DNA of 13,769 nt, from the NCBI GenBank assembly GCA_021777365.1, contig JAJYDP010000052.1, forward strand, positions 1 to 13,769, written 5' to 3'. Made by a program: the position numbers and the translations under genes. Positions 7,590-13,133 of this stretch are shown in pieces; the stretch's first letter is position 1, and the number at the start of each line of letters is the position of its first letter. The notes under the pieces were generated by a model. It ran no database searches. It was not told the DNA's origin and was given only the letters and a program-made list of their open reading frames with translations. Source of the DNA: Chloroflexota bacterium. Its GTDB lineage: Bacteria > Chloroflexota > Limnocylindria > Limnocylindrales > CSP1-4.

Positions 7590-8969
7590 ATGGCCATCCA
7601 GAACCCCGCCCGAACCGAAAAGCCGGCCGCCAGCGTGGTACGGGCACCGGACCTGCCGCGTCCGCGCCAGGCGGAGACATACCGGCGGGCGACCAGGGTG
7701 CTGCCGGGCGGCGCGAACTCCAACTTCCGGGCGTGGGGCGAGCGCACCGTCTACGTCGACCGCGGCAGGGGCGGGCGCGTCTGGGACCTGGACGGCAACG
7801 AGTTCATCGACCTGCGGATGGGCTACGGGCCCGTGATCCTGGGCCACGCGGACTCCCGCGTGGACGACGCGGTCAACGAACGGATGCGCCGCGGGGTCAG
7901 CTTCTCGCTCACCTCCGAGGACGAGGTCCGGGTCGCCGAGTTGATCACCGAGCTCACCTTCTGCGACATGGCCCGGATGACCGTCTCGGGCACCGAGGCC
8001 ACCATGCACGCGCTGCGCGTGGCGCGGGGCTTCACCGGGCGCGACAAGATCGTCAAGTTCGAGGGCCAGTACCACGGGGTGCACGACTACGCCCTGATCA
8101 GCGTGCTGCCGAACGATGTGAGCGCGCTGGGCGATCGCGAGAACCCGGTGCGGCTCGCCTGGGGGCGGGGCATCCCCCGGGCGATCACGGAGACCGTGAT
8201 CCCGGTGCCGTACAACGACCTGGTGACGCTGCGACACGTCTTCGAGCGCGACGGCGACGACATCGCGGCCGTGCTGATCGAGCCGGTGCTGGGGAACGCA
8301 CAGGGGATCCTGCCCGCTCCCGGGTTCCTTCAGAGCGTACGGGAGATGACGCGCGAGTTTGGCGCGCTGCTCATCTTCGACGAGGTCAAGACCGGGTTCC
8401 GGTTCGCGAAGGGCGGCGCCGCCGAGCACTTCGGCGTGACGCCCGACCTCGCGACGTACGCCAAGGCGATGGGCAACGGCTACCCGGCGGCGGCGTTCGG
8501 CGGGCGGCGCGACGTCATGAGCGTGCTGCCGGCGAACGTCAGTCACGGTGGCACCTACGCGGGCAACCGCGTGGCGGCGGCCGCGGCGGTGGCGACGCTG
8601 ACGATCCTCCGCGACACCCCGGCACTGGAGACGATCCGGCGGACTGGCGAGGCGGTGCAGCGCGGCCTGGACGAGGTGATCTCCCGGCGGGGGGTCCCGC
8701 ACGTCTTCACCGGCCACCCCGCGATGTTCGGCGTCATGTTTGCCGAGGCGATGCCGACCGACTACCGCGGATGGGCCGGCACGGACCACGAGCTGTACGA
8801 CGCGGTGGCGGACGGCATGATGCGTCGCGGCGCGATGCCGGAGCCCGACTCGCGGGAGCCCTGGTTCATCTGCGAGGCGCACGCCGCGGACGACACGGTC
8901 GACCGGGTGGTGGGCATCTTCGAGGCGGCGCTGGACGAGGCGCTGGAGGAGCGCGCCCGGGCCTCCTGA
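7590..8969 (+). CDS. Class III aminotransferase, glutamate-1-semialdehyde aminomutase (HemL)-like
   Basis: The product has 459 aa. Family motifs appear in order: RVLPGGANSNFR (36-47), the DLDGNEFIDLRMGYGP segment (66-81), VSGTEATMHALRVARGFTG (132-150), IVKFEGQYHG (154-163), AAVLIEPVLGN (226-236), LLIFDEVKTGFRF (260-272; D264 binds the PLP nitrogen), ATYAKAMGNGYP (288-299; K292 forms the Schiff base) and GGTYAGNRVAAAAA (320-333). GSA aminomutase usually has FDEVMTGFR and is about 430 aa; the changed motif, longer N-terminus and absence of heme genes nearby suggest an aminotransferase or aminomutase on another amine rather than true HemL. ATG 7590 is chosen because GGGGAG (7578-7583) ends 6 nt before it; the ATG at 7566 lacks such a site. 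A hairpin directly follows the stop codon. The enzyme is cytoplasmic and PLP dependent. Confidence 0.9.
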   Translation: MAIQNPARTEKPAASVVRAPDLPRPRQAETYRRATRVLPGGANSNFRAWGERTVYVDRGRGGRVWDLDGNEFIDLRMGYGPVILGHADSRVDDAVNERMRRGVSFSLTSEDEVRVAELITELTFCDMARMTVSGTEATMHALRVARGFTGRDKIVKFEGQYHGVHDYALISVLPNDVSALGDRENPVRLAWGRGIPRAITETVIPVPYNDLVTLRHVFERDGDDIAAVLIEPVLGNAQGILPAPGFLQSVREMTREFGALLIFDEVKTGFRFAKGGAAEHFGVTPDLATYAKAMGNGYPAAAFGGRRDVMSVLPANVSHGGTYAGNRVAAAAAVATLTILRDTPALETIRRTGEAVQRGLDEVISRRGVPHVFTGHPAMFGVMFAEAMPTDYRGWAGTDHELYDAVADGMMRRGAMPEPDSREPWFICEAHAADDTVDRVVGIFEAALDEALEERARAS

Positions 8970-8970
8970 G

Positions 8971-8989
8971 CGCCGGCCGCCGGCCGGCG
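8971..8989 (+). terminator. Hairpin immediately after the class III aminotransferase
   Basis: CGCCGGCC (8971-8978) and GGCCGGCG (8982-8989) make a perfect 8-bp stem with a 3-nt loop, one base after the TGA. No T run follows, as in the other hairpins in this window. Confidence 0.45.
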
Positions 8990-9031
8990 ACCGTGGCGCG
9001 CCCCCGGTGTCGGCGGCGCCCGAGGGCCCGT

Positions 9032-9211
9032 ACGCGCCGAGGTCCGGAGACGCGCCGGGCTTTGGCACGCGCCGGGGGCTTCGGCATGCTGGTGCTTCGG
9101 CATGTGCGGAGCGCGCGGTGCTCCCCTGGCAGCGCAGTACGCGGGGAGGTTTCGGCACGCGCCGAGGTCCGGAGACGCGCCGGGGCCTTGGCACGCGCCG
9201 GAGCTTCGGCC
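9032..9211 (+). repeat. Two ~54-bp direct repeats 125 bp apart
   Basis: Copy 1 is about 9032-9086 and copy 2 about 9157-9211. The first 28 bases are identical, starting ACGCGCCGAGGTCCGGAGAC; the rest (TTGGCACGCGCCGG, then GCTTCGGC) differ by an indel and a few substitutions. Between them GCTTCGGCATG occurs twice (about 9078 and 9093) as a shorter relative of the same CTTCGGCACGCGCCG theme. The 125-bp offset is not a multiple of three, which argues against a protein repeat. Confidence 0.75.
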
Positions 9212-9480
9212 GGTGACGAGTGTCCGGTGCGCCCCTGAGAAGCCGGGGGTCGCTGCACCCCGGCATGCCAGGCCCTCTCCGGCGCGTTGCCCGACGGCCC
9301 GGGGGCGATTCCCACCAGGTGCACGCAAGCGACGCACGGCGACCGCACTCTGGGCGCCGAAGTCGCCTCGGGGCCCGCCTGCGTGCGCCGAGTGCACACA
9401 TCGGGCCGGATCGGGCTCCTTGCGGTCGACCACGTGCGCCACGCGAGCATCAGCGACAGATGGTGGGCCGCACCCGTCCG

Positions 9481-9633
9481 CGATGGCGGCGATCCGGTCG
9501 CGAATGTGCACCACGTGAGAAGCGCGGCCCCCGATGGCGGCGATCCGGTCGCGAATGTGCACCACGTGAGAAGCGCCGCCCCCGATGGCGGCGATCCGGT
9601 CGTGAATGTGCGCCACGTGAGAAGTCGGCCGGC
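9481..9633 (+). repeat. 51-bp tandem repeat, three copies
   Basis: Copies start at 9481, 9532 and 9583 with CGATGGCGGCGATCCGGTCG. Copies 1 and 2 are almost identical; copy 3 diverges at its 3' end and loses GTGCAC. Each copy contains the near-palindrome GCGATCCGGTCGC (altered at its last bases in copy 3) and the palindrome CACGTG; copies 1 and 2 also have GTGCAC directly before it. A degraded fragment lies near 9424-9450. The 51-bp period is divisible by three, so all six frames show a 17-residue repeat, but none looks like a known protein. Confidence 0.9.
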
Positions 9634-9652
9634 TCGAGCACCACGGGCCACG

Positions 9653-9730
9653 GAGTCTCGGGCCGCGGGCCCAGATTGGAGTTCGGGCCGCAGGCCCGGA
9701 CAGAGTCTCGGGCCCCAGGGCCCAGATGGG
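9653..9730 (+). repeat. Array of three tandem GC hairpins (24-28 bp units)
   Basis: Units begin at 9653, 9679 and 9703 with GAGT(CT)TCGGGCC. Each contains a short hairpin: GGGCC-GCG-GGCCC (9660-9672), GGGCC-GCA-GGCCC (9685-9697) and GGGCCC-CA-GGGCCC (9710-9723). Units 1 and 3 share the tail CCCAGAT. The preserved palindrome with varying loops suggests selection for structure in DNA or RNA. Confidence 0.75.
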
Positions 9731-9819
9731 GCCCCCAGGAGCATGCCCGTGTGACTGCCGGCGCCGATCGCGCGGCCGCGCCGAGCGCCCGGCCGCGCTG
9801 AGCGCCTGCCACCAGCCCT

Positions 9820-9835
9820 GTGCAGCACACTGCAC
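9820..9835. promoter_or_regulatory. Inverted repeat GTGCAG-caca-CTGCAC, operator candidate
   Basis: Perfect 6-bp arms (9820-9825 and 9830-9835) are separated by 4 nt, 78 bp upstream of the TAGAGT box of the CoxG-MscS operon. GTGCAC occurs again overlapping that box (9917-9922). It could be a dimeric regulator site or a small hairpin. Confidence 0.35.
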
Positions 9836-9912
9836 CAGCTCCGAGCTCTCGCCGGTCCGAGCCCGGCCGGCGAAGCGGGACGTCCGGCGAGCATCCCGTG
9901 GTGACCTCGGGG

Positions 9913-9918
9913 TAGAGT
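9913..9918 (+). promoter_or_regulatory. -10 box (TAGAGT) for the CoxG-MscS operon
   Basis: TAGAGT lies 23 nt before ATG 9942. Transcription would start near 9925, leaving a short leader with the ribosome site GGGAGGG (9931-9937). GTGCAC overlaps its 3' end. No strong -35 was identified. Confidence 0.45.
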
Positions 9919-9941
9919 GCACCCGACGCAGGGAGGGACAG

Positions 9942-10409
9942 ATGCGGGCCGAGGGCACACTGGAGATCGGGGCGTCCCGCGACGCCACGTGGGATGCGCT
10001 CACGGATCCGTCCGTTCTGGCGGCGTGCGTGCCCGGCGCCGGGTCGGTCACCATCGAGCCCGTCGGGCCGACCGAGCTCGCCCTGCGCGGGCGGATCGGG
10101 CAGGGACTGTTCAGCCTGCCGGCAGAGGGCCGCGTGCAGCTCAACGACCTGGTACGCCCCGGAGCCGCGGCTGCGAGCCTGCGAGGATCGGTGGCGGGGA
10201 CGGCACTCGAGGCAAGCGCGCGGGTGACCCTCGAAGAACCCGCGCCCGACCGCACCCTCGTGCGCTGGACCGCCGACGCGTCCATCGCCGGACCCCTGGC
10301 AGCGATGGCCGGCCCGTTCCTTGACCGCGAAGGCCCCGGCCTCGTGGAACGAACGCTCGCCTGCCTGAGAACGCGCCTCGAGACGAGCGACGGGGCCGGC
10401 CTGCCATGA
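9942..10409 (+). CDS. CoxG-like SRPBCC family protein
   Basis: The product has 155 aa and matches the CO dehydrogenase subunit G (CoxG) type of the START/SRPBCC fold: a first strand GTLEIGASRDATWDALTDPS (5-24), then VLAACVPGAGSV (25-36), beta strands through LALRGRIGQGLFSLPAEGRVQLNDL (46-70), ASLRGSVAGTALEASARVTLEE (78-99), VRWTADASIAGPLAAMAGPFL (107-127) and a C-terminal helix ERTLACLRTRLE. Such proteins form a hydrophobic pocket; the true CoxG helps place CO dehydrogenase at the membrane, but no cox structural genes are here, so that role is not supported. ATG 9942 follows GGGAGGG (9931-9937) and a TAGAGT box. An open extension upstream is non-family. It overlaps the channel gene by 4 bp (ATGA, 10406-10409), which implies translational coupling. 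Confidence 0.85.
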   Translation: MRAEGTLEIGASRDATWDALTDPSVLAACVPGAGSVTIEPVGPTELALRGRIGQGLFSLPAEGRVQLNDLVRPGAAAASLRGSVAGTALEASARVTLEEPAPDRTLVRWTADASIAGPLAAMAGPFLDREGPGLVERTLACLRTRLETSDGAGLP

Positions 10410-11338
10410 ACCTTCGGCTGGACACGCTGCCCGGGTACGCCCTCGTCCTGGGTCCCCACGCCGTGCTCGGGGACCTGTTCATGCTGATCCTCGCGACGCT
10501 CCTGGCGCTCTGGCTATCCCGCCGGCTCGTGCGCCGGACCGTCGCGGCACTGGTGAACCGCGAGGCCACCGAAGGGACGGCCCAGGAACTCTCCGCCATC
10601 GAGATACGCAAACGCAGCGAGACCCTGCAGGGCCTCGCCGACGGGATCGTCCGCGCGCTGATCCTGATCGTGGCGTTCGTCACCGCCCTGGACAAGTTCG
10701 GGCTGAACATCGGCCCGGCAGTCGCCGGCCTCGGGATCGCCGGCGTCGCGCTCGGCTTCGGTGCCCAGAACCTGGTGAAGGACTACCTCGCCGGCATGTT
10801 CGTCCTGATCGAGAACCACTACTCCAGGGGCGACGTGGTCCAGATCGCCGGCGTCAGCGGGACGGTGGAGGACTTCACCCTGCGGCGCACCACGCTGCGC
10901 GATCTCGACGGTACCGTCCACATCGTGCCCAACGGCCAGATCACCGTGGCCAGCAACATGACCCGGGTGTGGGGCCGCATCAACGTGGACGTCACGGTCG
11001 CCTATGGCAGCGACATCAACCGGGTGATCGAGGTCGTCAACGACCTGGGGCGGAAGATGGCCGAGGAGCCGGAGTGGAAGCGGCGCGTCCTCGAAGCGCC
11101 GCAGGTGGCCCGGGTGGAGGCGCTGTCGGAGACCGGGGTGACGCTCAAGATCCTGGGCTCCGTGCGGGCCACGGAGCGCTGGGCGGCCGCCGGCGAGCTC
11201 CGCAAGCGGGTGCTGGATGCCTTCCGGGAGAACGACATCGAGATCCCGCGGGCGCAGCGCTTCTTCGTGGCGCATCCGGGGGCCGGGGGGCCGCCGTCGG
11301 CACCGACCGACGAGGACCTGGCGGCCGGCTCGGACTGA
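10406..11338 (+). CDS. MscS-type small-conductance mechanosensitive channel
   Basis: The product has 310 aa, close to E. coli MscS (286 aa). Membrane helices lie near 18-38, 78-96 and 104-130; the last, VAGLGIAGVALGFGAQNLVKDYLAG (106-130), is the pore-lining TM3 with the conserved GFGAQNLVKD ending. The soluble beta domain follows with RGDVVQIAGVSGTVEDF (141-157), TLRDLDGTVHIVPNGQI (163-179), then the alpha/beta cap and DIEIPRAQRFF (277-287). Such channels form heptamers in the inner membrane and release solutes on hypo-osmotic shock. Its start overlaps the CoxG-like gene by 4 bp and has no separate ribosome site, so expression depends on coupling. The stop codon is followed by a repeated 38-40-bp element. 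The C-terminal tail (288-310) is a Pro/Gly-rich, acidic extension beyond the core fold. Confidence 0.95.
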   Translation: MNLRLDTLPGYALVLGPHAVLGDLFMLILATLLALWLSRRLVRRTVAALVNREATEGTAQELSAIEIRKRSETLQGLADGIVRALILIVAFVTALDKFGLNIGPAVAGLGIAGVALGFGAQNLVKDYLAGMFVLIENHYSRGDVVQIAGVSGTVEDFTLRRTTLRDLDGTVHIVPNGQITVASNMTRVWGRINVDVTVAYGSDINRVIEVVNDLGRKMAEEPEWKRRVLEAPQVARVEALSETGVTLKILGSVRATERWAAAGELRKRVLDAFRENDIEIPRAQRFFVAHPGAGGPPSAPTDEDLAAGSD

Positions 11339-11454
11339 TCTCCGCCGGCGGACTCGACCGCTTGATGCCGGGCGTCGATCCGACGGGCCCGCGAGGCGGG
11401 CGCGGCCCCGGGGAGATCTCCGCCGGCGGGACTCGGCCGCGCGATGCCCGGGCG
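11337..11454 (+). repeat. Two ~38-40-bp direct repeats after the MscS gene
   Basis: Copy 1 is 11337-11374 and copy 2 11415-11454. Both begin GATCTCCGCCGGCGG and continue ACTCG-CCG and GATGCC(C)GGGCG. Each contains the perfect palindrome CCGCCGGCGG (11342-11351 and 11420-11429). Copy 1 overlaps the last two bases of the MscS stop codon. They may act as terminators or repeat-type hairpins; no T run follows. Confidence 0.65.
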
Positions 11455-11494
11455 ACCTCCGAAACTGATCGTTCTGCTGTAAGGAACGCCCACC

Positions 11495-11500
11495 TACAAT
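11495..11500 (+). promoter_or_regulatory. -10 box (TACAAT) for the 223-aa protein gene
   Basis: TACAAT lies 6 nt before GTG 11507, giving a leaderless transcript. A weak TTCTGC (11472-11477) is at the right spacing of 17 nt. CGTTC/GAACG half-sites flank part of the spacer (about 11470-11488) and could be an operator. Confidence 0.55.
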
Positions 11501-11506
11501 GCCATC

Positions 11507-12178
11507 GTGCCGTTCGAGCTGTTCCGGCATCGCGAGCACAGTGCGTCGACTCCGGGGGGCGTCGGGGCCCCGTCCGCGGACGACGCGGGTTCGGCTGCGT
11601 TCGAGGCATTCACCGAGGATCGGCGGATCACCGGGCATGTTCGCGTGGAGGGCCGCCTGTCCGATGCGCTGAACCGGCGCGAGCCGCTGGCCGTCACCGG
11701 CGTCAGCGTCGCCCCGCTCGAGAGCCGCGATCAGCTTGCGGCGGCACCCGAAGTGCACGCGCTGGACCCCTACGAGCTGGTCGTGGTCGCGGCCGGTCCC
11801 GACAGCCAGCCGGCGCTCTCTCCCGAGCAGCGCGCCGCGCTGCGTGCCAGGAAGACCCGCTACGAGGTCTGCTTCGAGCTGACCGGGGCATACGTCTGTG
11901 GGGTGGTCCACCTGCATCCCGGCACGGATCCGGCCGACCCGGTGTCGTATCACAGTGAGCTCTTCGTGCCCGTCACCGAGCCGGCGGTGCGCGTGGCCGG
12001 CGTCGAGCTCGCGGATCCGGCGCCGGACGTGGTCCTGGTGAACCGGGCCTACCTCCAGGCAGTCATCCCGGTGGACCGTTCATCGGGAGCGTGGGTGATC
12101 GACGTGGCGGAGGAGCCCGACCAGTCCCGGGCAGCGCTGACCGGGGGGGCGTCCGATCCGGAGACAGCGTCGGCCTGA
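11507..12178 (+). CDS. Unrecognised 223-aa protein, possible beta-rich domain
   Basis: The start is GTG at 11507, 6 nt after TACAAT, and no Shine-Dalgarno site is present. The N-terminus (MPFELFRHREHSAS, then a G/A/S/D-rich stretch to about 30) looks flexible. Residues 40-70, RITGHVRVEGRLSDALNRREPLAVTGVSV, form a conserved-looking block of a type seen in small hypothetical beta-rich proteins, where a short strand precedes LSDALN; I cannot name the family. The rest alternates strands and loops (YELVVVAAG, RYEVCFELTGAYVCGVVHLHP, VSYHSELFVPVTEPAVRVAG, VVLVNRAYLQAVIPV). Two cysteines (122 and 131) could pair. No signal peptide or membrane helix is visible, so it is probably cytoplasmic. It sits alone between the MscS operon and the RDD genes; function unknown. 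Confidence 0.8.
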   Translation: MPFELFRHREHSASTPGGVGAPSADDAGSAAFEAFTEDRRITGHVRVEGRLSDALNRREPLAVTGVSVAPLESRDQLAAAPEVHALDPYELVVVAAGPDSQPALSPEQRAALRARKTRYEVCFELTGAYVCGVVHLHPGTDPADPVSYHSELFVPVTEPAVRVAGVELADPAPDVVLVNRAYLQAVIPVDRSSGAWVIDVAEEPDQSRAALTGGASDPETASA

Positions 12179-12227
12179 GTGCCCGGGGCAGGCGCGCAGA
12201 CGGGGACGCGCCCGCACGGGGCCGGGG

Positions 12228-12297
12228 ACCGGTGCGCGCTCACCCCTCTCGGCCTCCGCCCGGGGTGGCGTGCGGCCCCGGGGTCCCGCGCACCGGT
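12228..12297. repeat. Inverted repeat ACCGGTGCGCG / CGCGCACCGGT
   Basis: Perfect 11-bp arms (12228-12238 and 12287-12297) enclose a 48-nt interval that holds CACCCC/GGGGTG inner arms. It sits after the 223-aa gene and just before the TACTGT box, so it may be a terminator or a regulatory structure. Confidence 0.45.
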
Positions 12298-12312
12298 TCG
12301 GGCCAGCCGCGG

Positions 12313-12318
12313 TACTGT
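12313..12318 (+). promoter_or_regulatory. -10-like box (TACTGT) upstream of the RDD genes
   Basis: TACTGT is followed by 6 nt and GTG at 12325. The arrangement copies the leaderless pattern at 11495-11507. If the short ORF is not translated, this would still be the promoter of the RDD operon with a leader of about 140 nt. Confidence 0.45.
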
Positions 12319-12324
12319 GCGCCT

Positions 12325-12468
12325 GTGATCATCGTTCGACATGCATCGCCCCGCTGCGGGGCCGGCCGGCACGGACTCCCGGCAGCGATGCCGGATCGAG
12401 CCGGGTCGTGTCCCAGCCTCCCGACTCCCCGGATGTACCGTCCGGCTGCCGGAGACAGTCGCCGGTGA
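12325..12468 (+). CDS. Possible 47-aa leaderless leader ORF
   Basis: GTG at 12325 lies 6 nt after TACTGT and the ORF ends at TGA 12466-12468, overlapping the RDD start GTG (12465) by 4 bp, as in coupled gene pairs. The product begins VIIVRHASP, like the start of histidine phosphatases (I-V-R-H), but then becomes R/P/G/A/S-rich without motifs. Third-position G+C is lower than in neighbours. It may be a leader peptide, a decayed remnant or a chance frame. Confidence 0.3.
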   Translation: MIIVRHASPRCGAGRHGLPAAMPDRAGSCPSLPTPRMYRPAAGDSRR

Positions 12469-13133
12469 CCGAGCCGGAACCGCCCCAGCTGCCCCCGGCG
12501 CCACCCGTCCGATGGGGCCCGCCGGACGGCGACCGGGGCCCATGGTCCGCGGACCGTCGCCCCGGCGCTGGCAGCGGCACGGGGCCGGGACCGGGGCCCG
12601 ACCGGCCATCCTTCCGGGCGCGCGTCGCGGCGACGATCGTTGACCTGGTCCTGGTCGGCATCGCGTGGTTCGTGGCCGTCTGGCTCTTCCTGGAGGTGCT
12701 CACGCTCACCGGGGCCATGGATCCGGCCACGCTCGAGTCTGCCTCGCTCGGCTCGACGGCGCTGACCGACCAGCAGTACGCGCTCGCGATGTTCGCGCTG
12801 GCGATCCTGTTCGTGCTGCGCGGCCTGTATCTCGTCTACGCGTGGTCGGCGGCTGGCGCGACGCCGGGGCAGCAACTGCTCCGCCTCCGCACCGTCGATG
12901 CCCGGACCGGGAACCGGCTCTCGGTGGCGAGGGCGGCCGTGCGCTGGATCGTCGGCGAACTGCCGGGGCTGGGACTGTTGCTGGGCCCCGGTATCCTCGC
13001 GTGGTATGCGGCGGTCGCCCTGTCGATCGTGCGCAACAGGGAGGCCAGGGGCTTCCACGACCTCGCGGCCGGCTCGCGGGTCGCGCGTCGCGTCGTGGGG
13101 GCCGCCACCACGCAGGGAGGGACGCAACGATGA
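12465..13133 (+). CDS. RDD family membrane protein
   Basis: The product has 222 aa. Residues 1-48 are a cytoplasmic Pro/Gly-rich tail. The RDD domain begins at FRARVAATIVDLVLVGIAW (50-68), with the arginine and first aspartate (D60) of the signature, and membrane helices near 57-80, 105-127 and 165-188. GATPGQQLLRLRTVDARTG (131-149) and RGFHDLAAGSRV (195-206; D199 is the last signature acid) are typical. The function of RDD proteins is poorly known; some are linked to ion or osmolyte transport. GTG 12465 follows GGAG (12451-12454) by 10 nt; longer upstream starts add sequence unlike the family. The gene ends with ATGA shared with the next RDD gene (13130-13133). Confidence 0.85.
   Translation: MTEPEPPQLPPAPPVRWGPPDGDRGPWSADRRPGAGSGTGPGPGPDRPSFRARVAATIVDLVLVGIAWFVAVWLFLEVLTLTGAMDPATLESASLGSTALTDQQYALAMFALAILFVLRGLYLVYAWSAAGATPGQQLLRLRTVDARTGNRLSVARAAVRWIVGELPGLGLLLGPGILAWYAAVALSIVRNREARGFHDLAAGSRVARRVVGAATTQGGTQR

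Larger units (their letters stand above)
8970..9912. other. Long intergenic block with three repeat families and no convincing gene
   Basis: Between the aminotransferase stop and the promoter at 9913, every frame on both strands is open over long stretches, but none gives recognisable protein. The conceptual products are runs of R, P, G, A and S, and reading-frame openness follows from base composition. The block holds direct repeats near 9032 and 9157, a 51-bp tandem array (9481-9633), an array of three GC hairpins (9653-9730) and a short inverted repeat (9820-9835). The hexamer GTGCAC recurs. No RNA gene such as a tRNA was seen. It may be a regulatory, structural or transcribed non-coding region, or a decayed gene. 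Confidence 0.6.

Noticed and set aside
5495..7747. 750-codon minus-strand ORF
   Set aside because: It spans the end of the methylase-like gene and the class V PLP enzyme out of frame and reads as R/P/G-rich noise.
9481..9633. CRISPR array
   Set aside because: The 51-bp units are directly adjacent with no variable spacers, and no cas genes are present.
9220..9801. 193-codon plus-strand ORF over the 51-bp repeats
   Set aside because: It contains WRRSGRECAPREKR repeats only because the period is divisible by three; no ribosome site, promoter or family similarity supports it.
8866..9960. Long minus-strand ORF (364 codons) and a parallel one at 8762-10459
   Set aside because: Both run antisense into neighbouring genes, and their repeated sequence mirrors DNA repeats. 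A minus-strand reading HVVHIRDRIAAIGG looked protein-like but has no start signal or conserved context.
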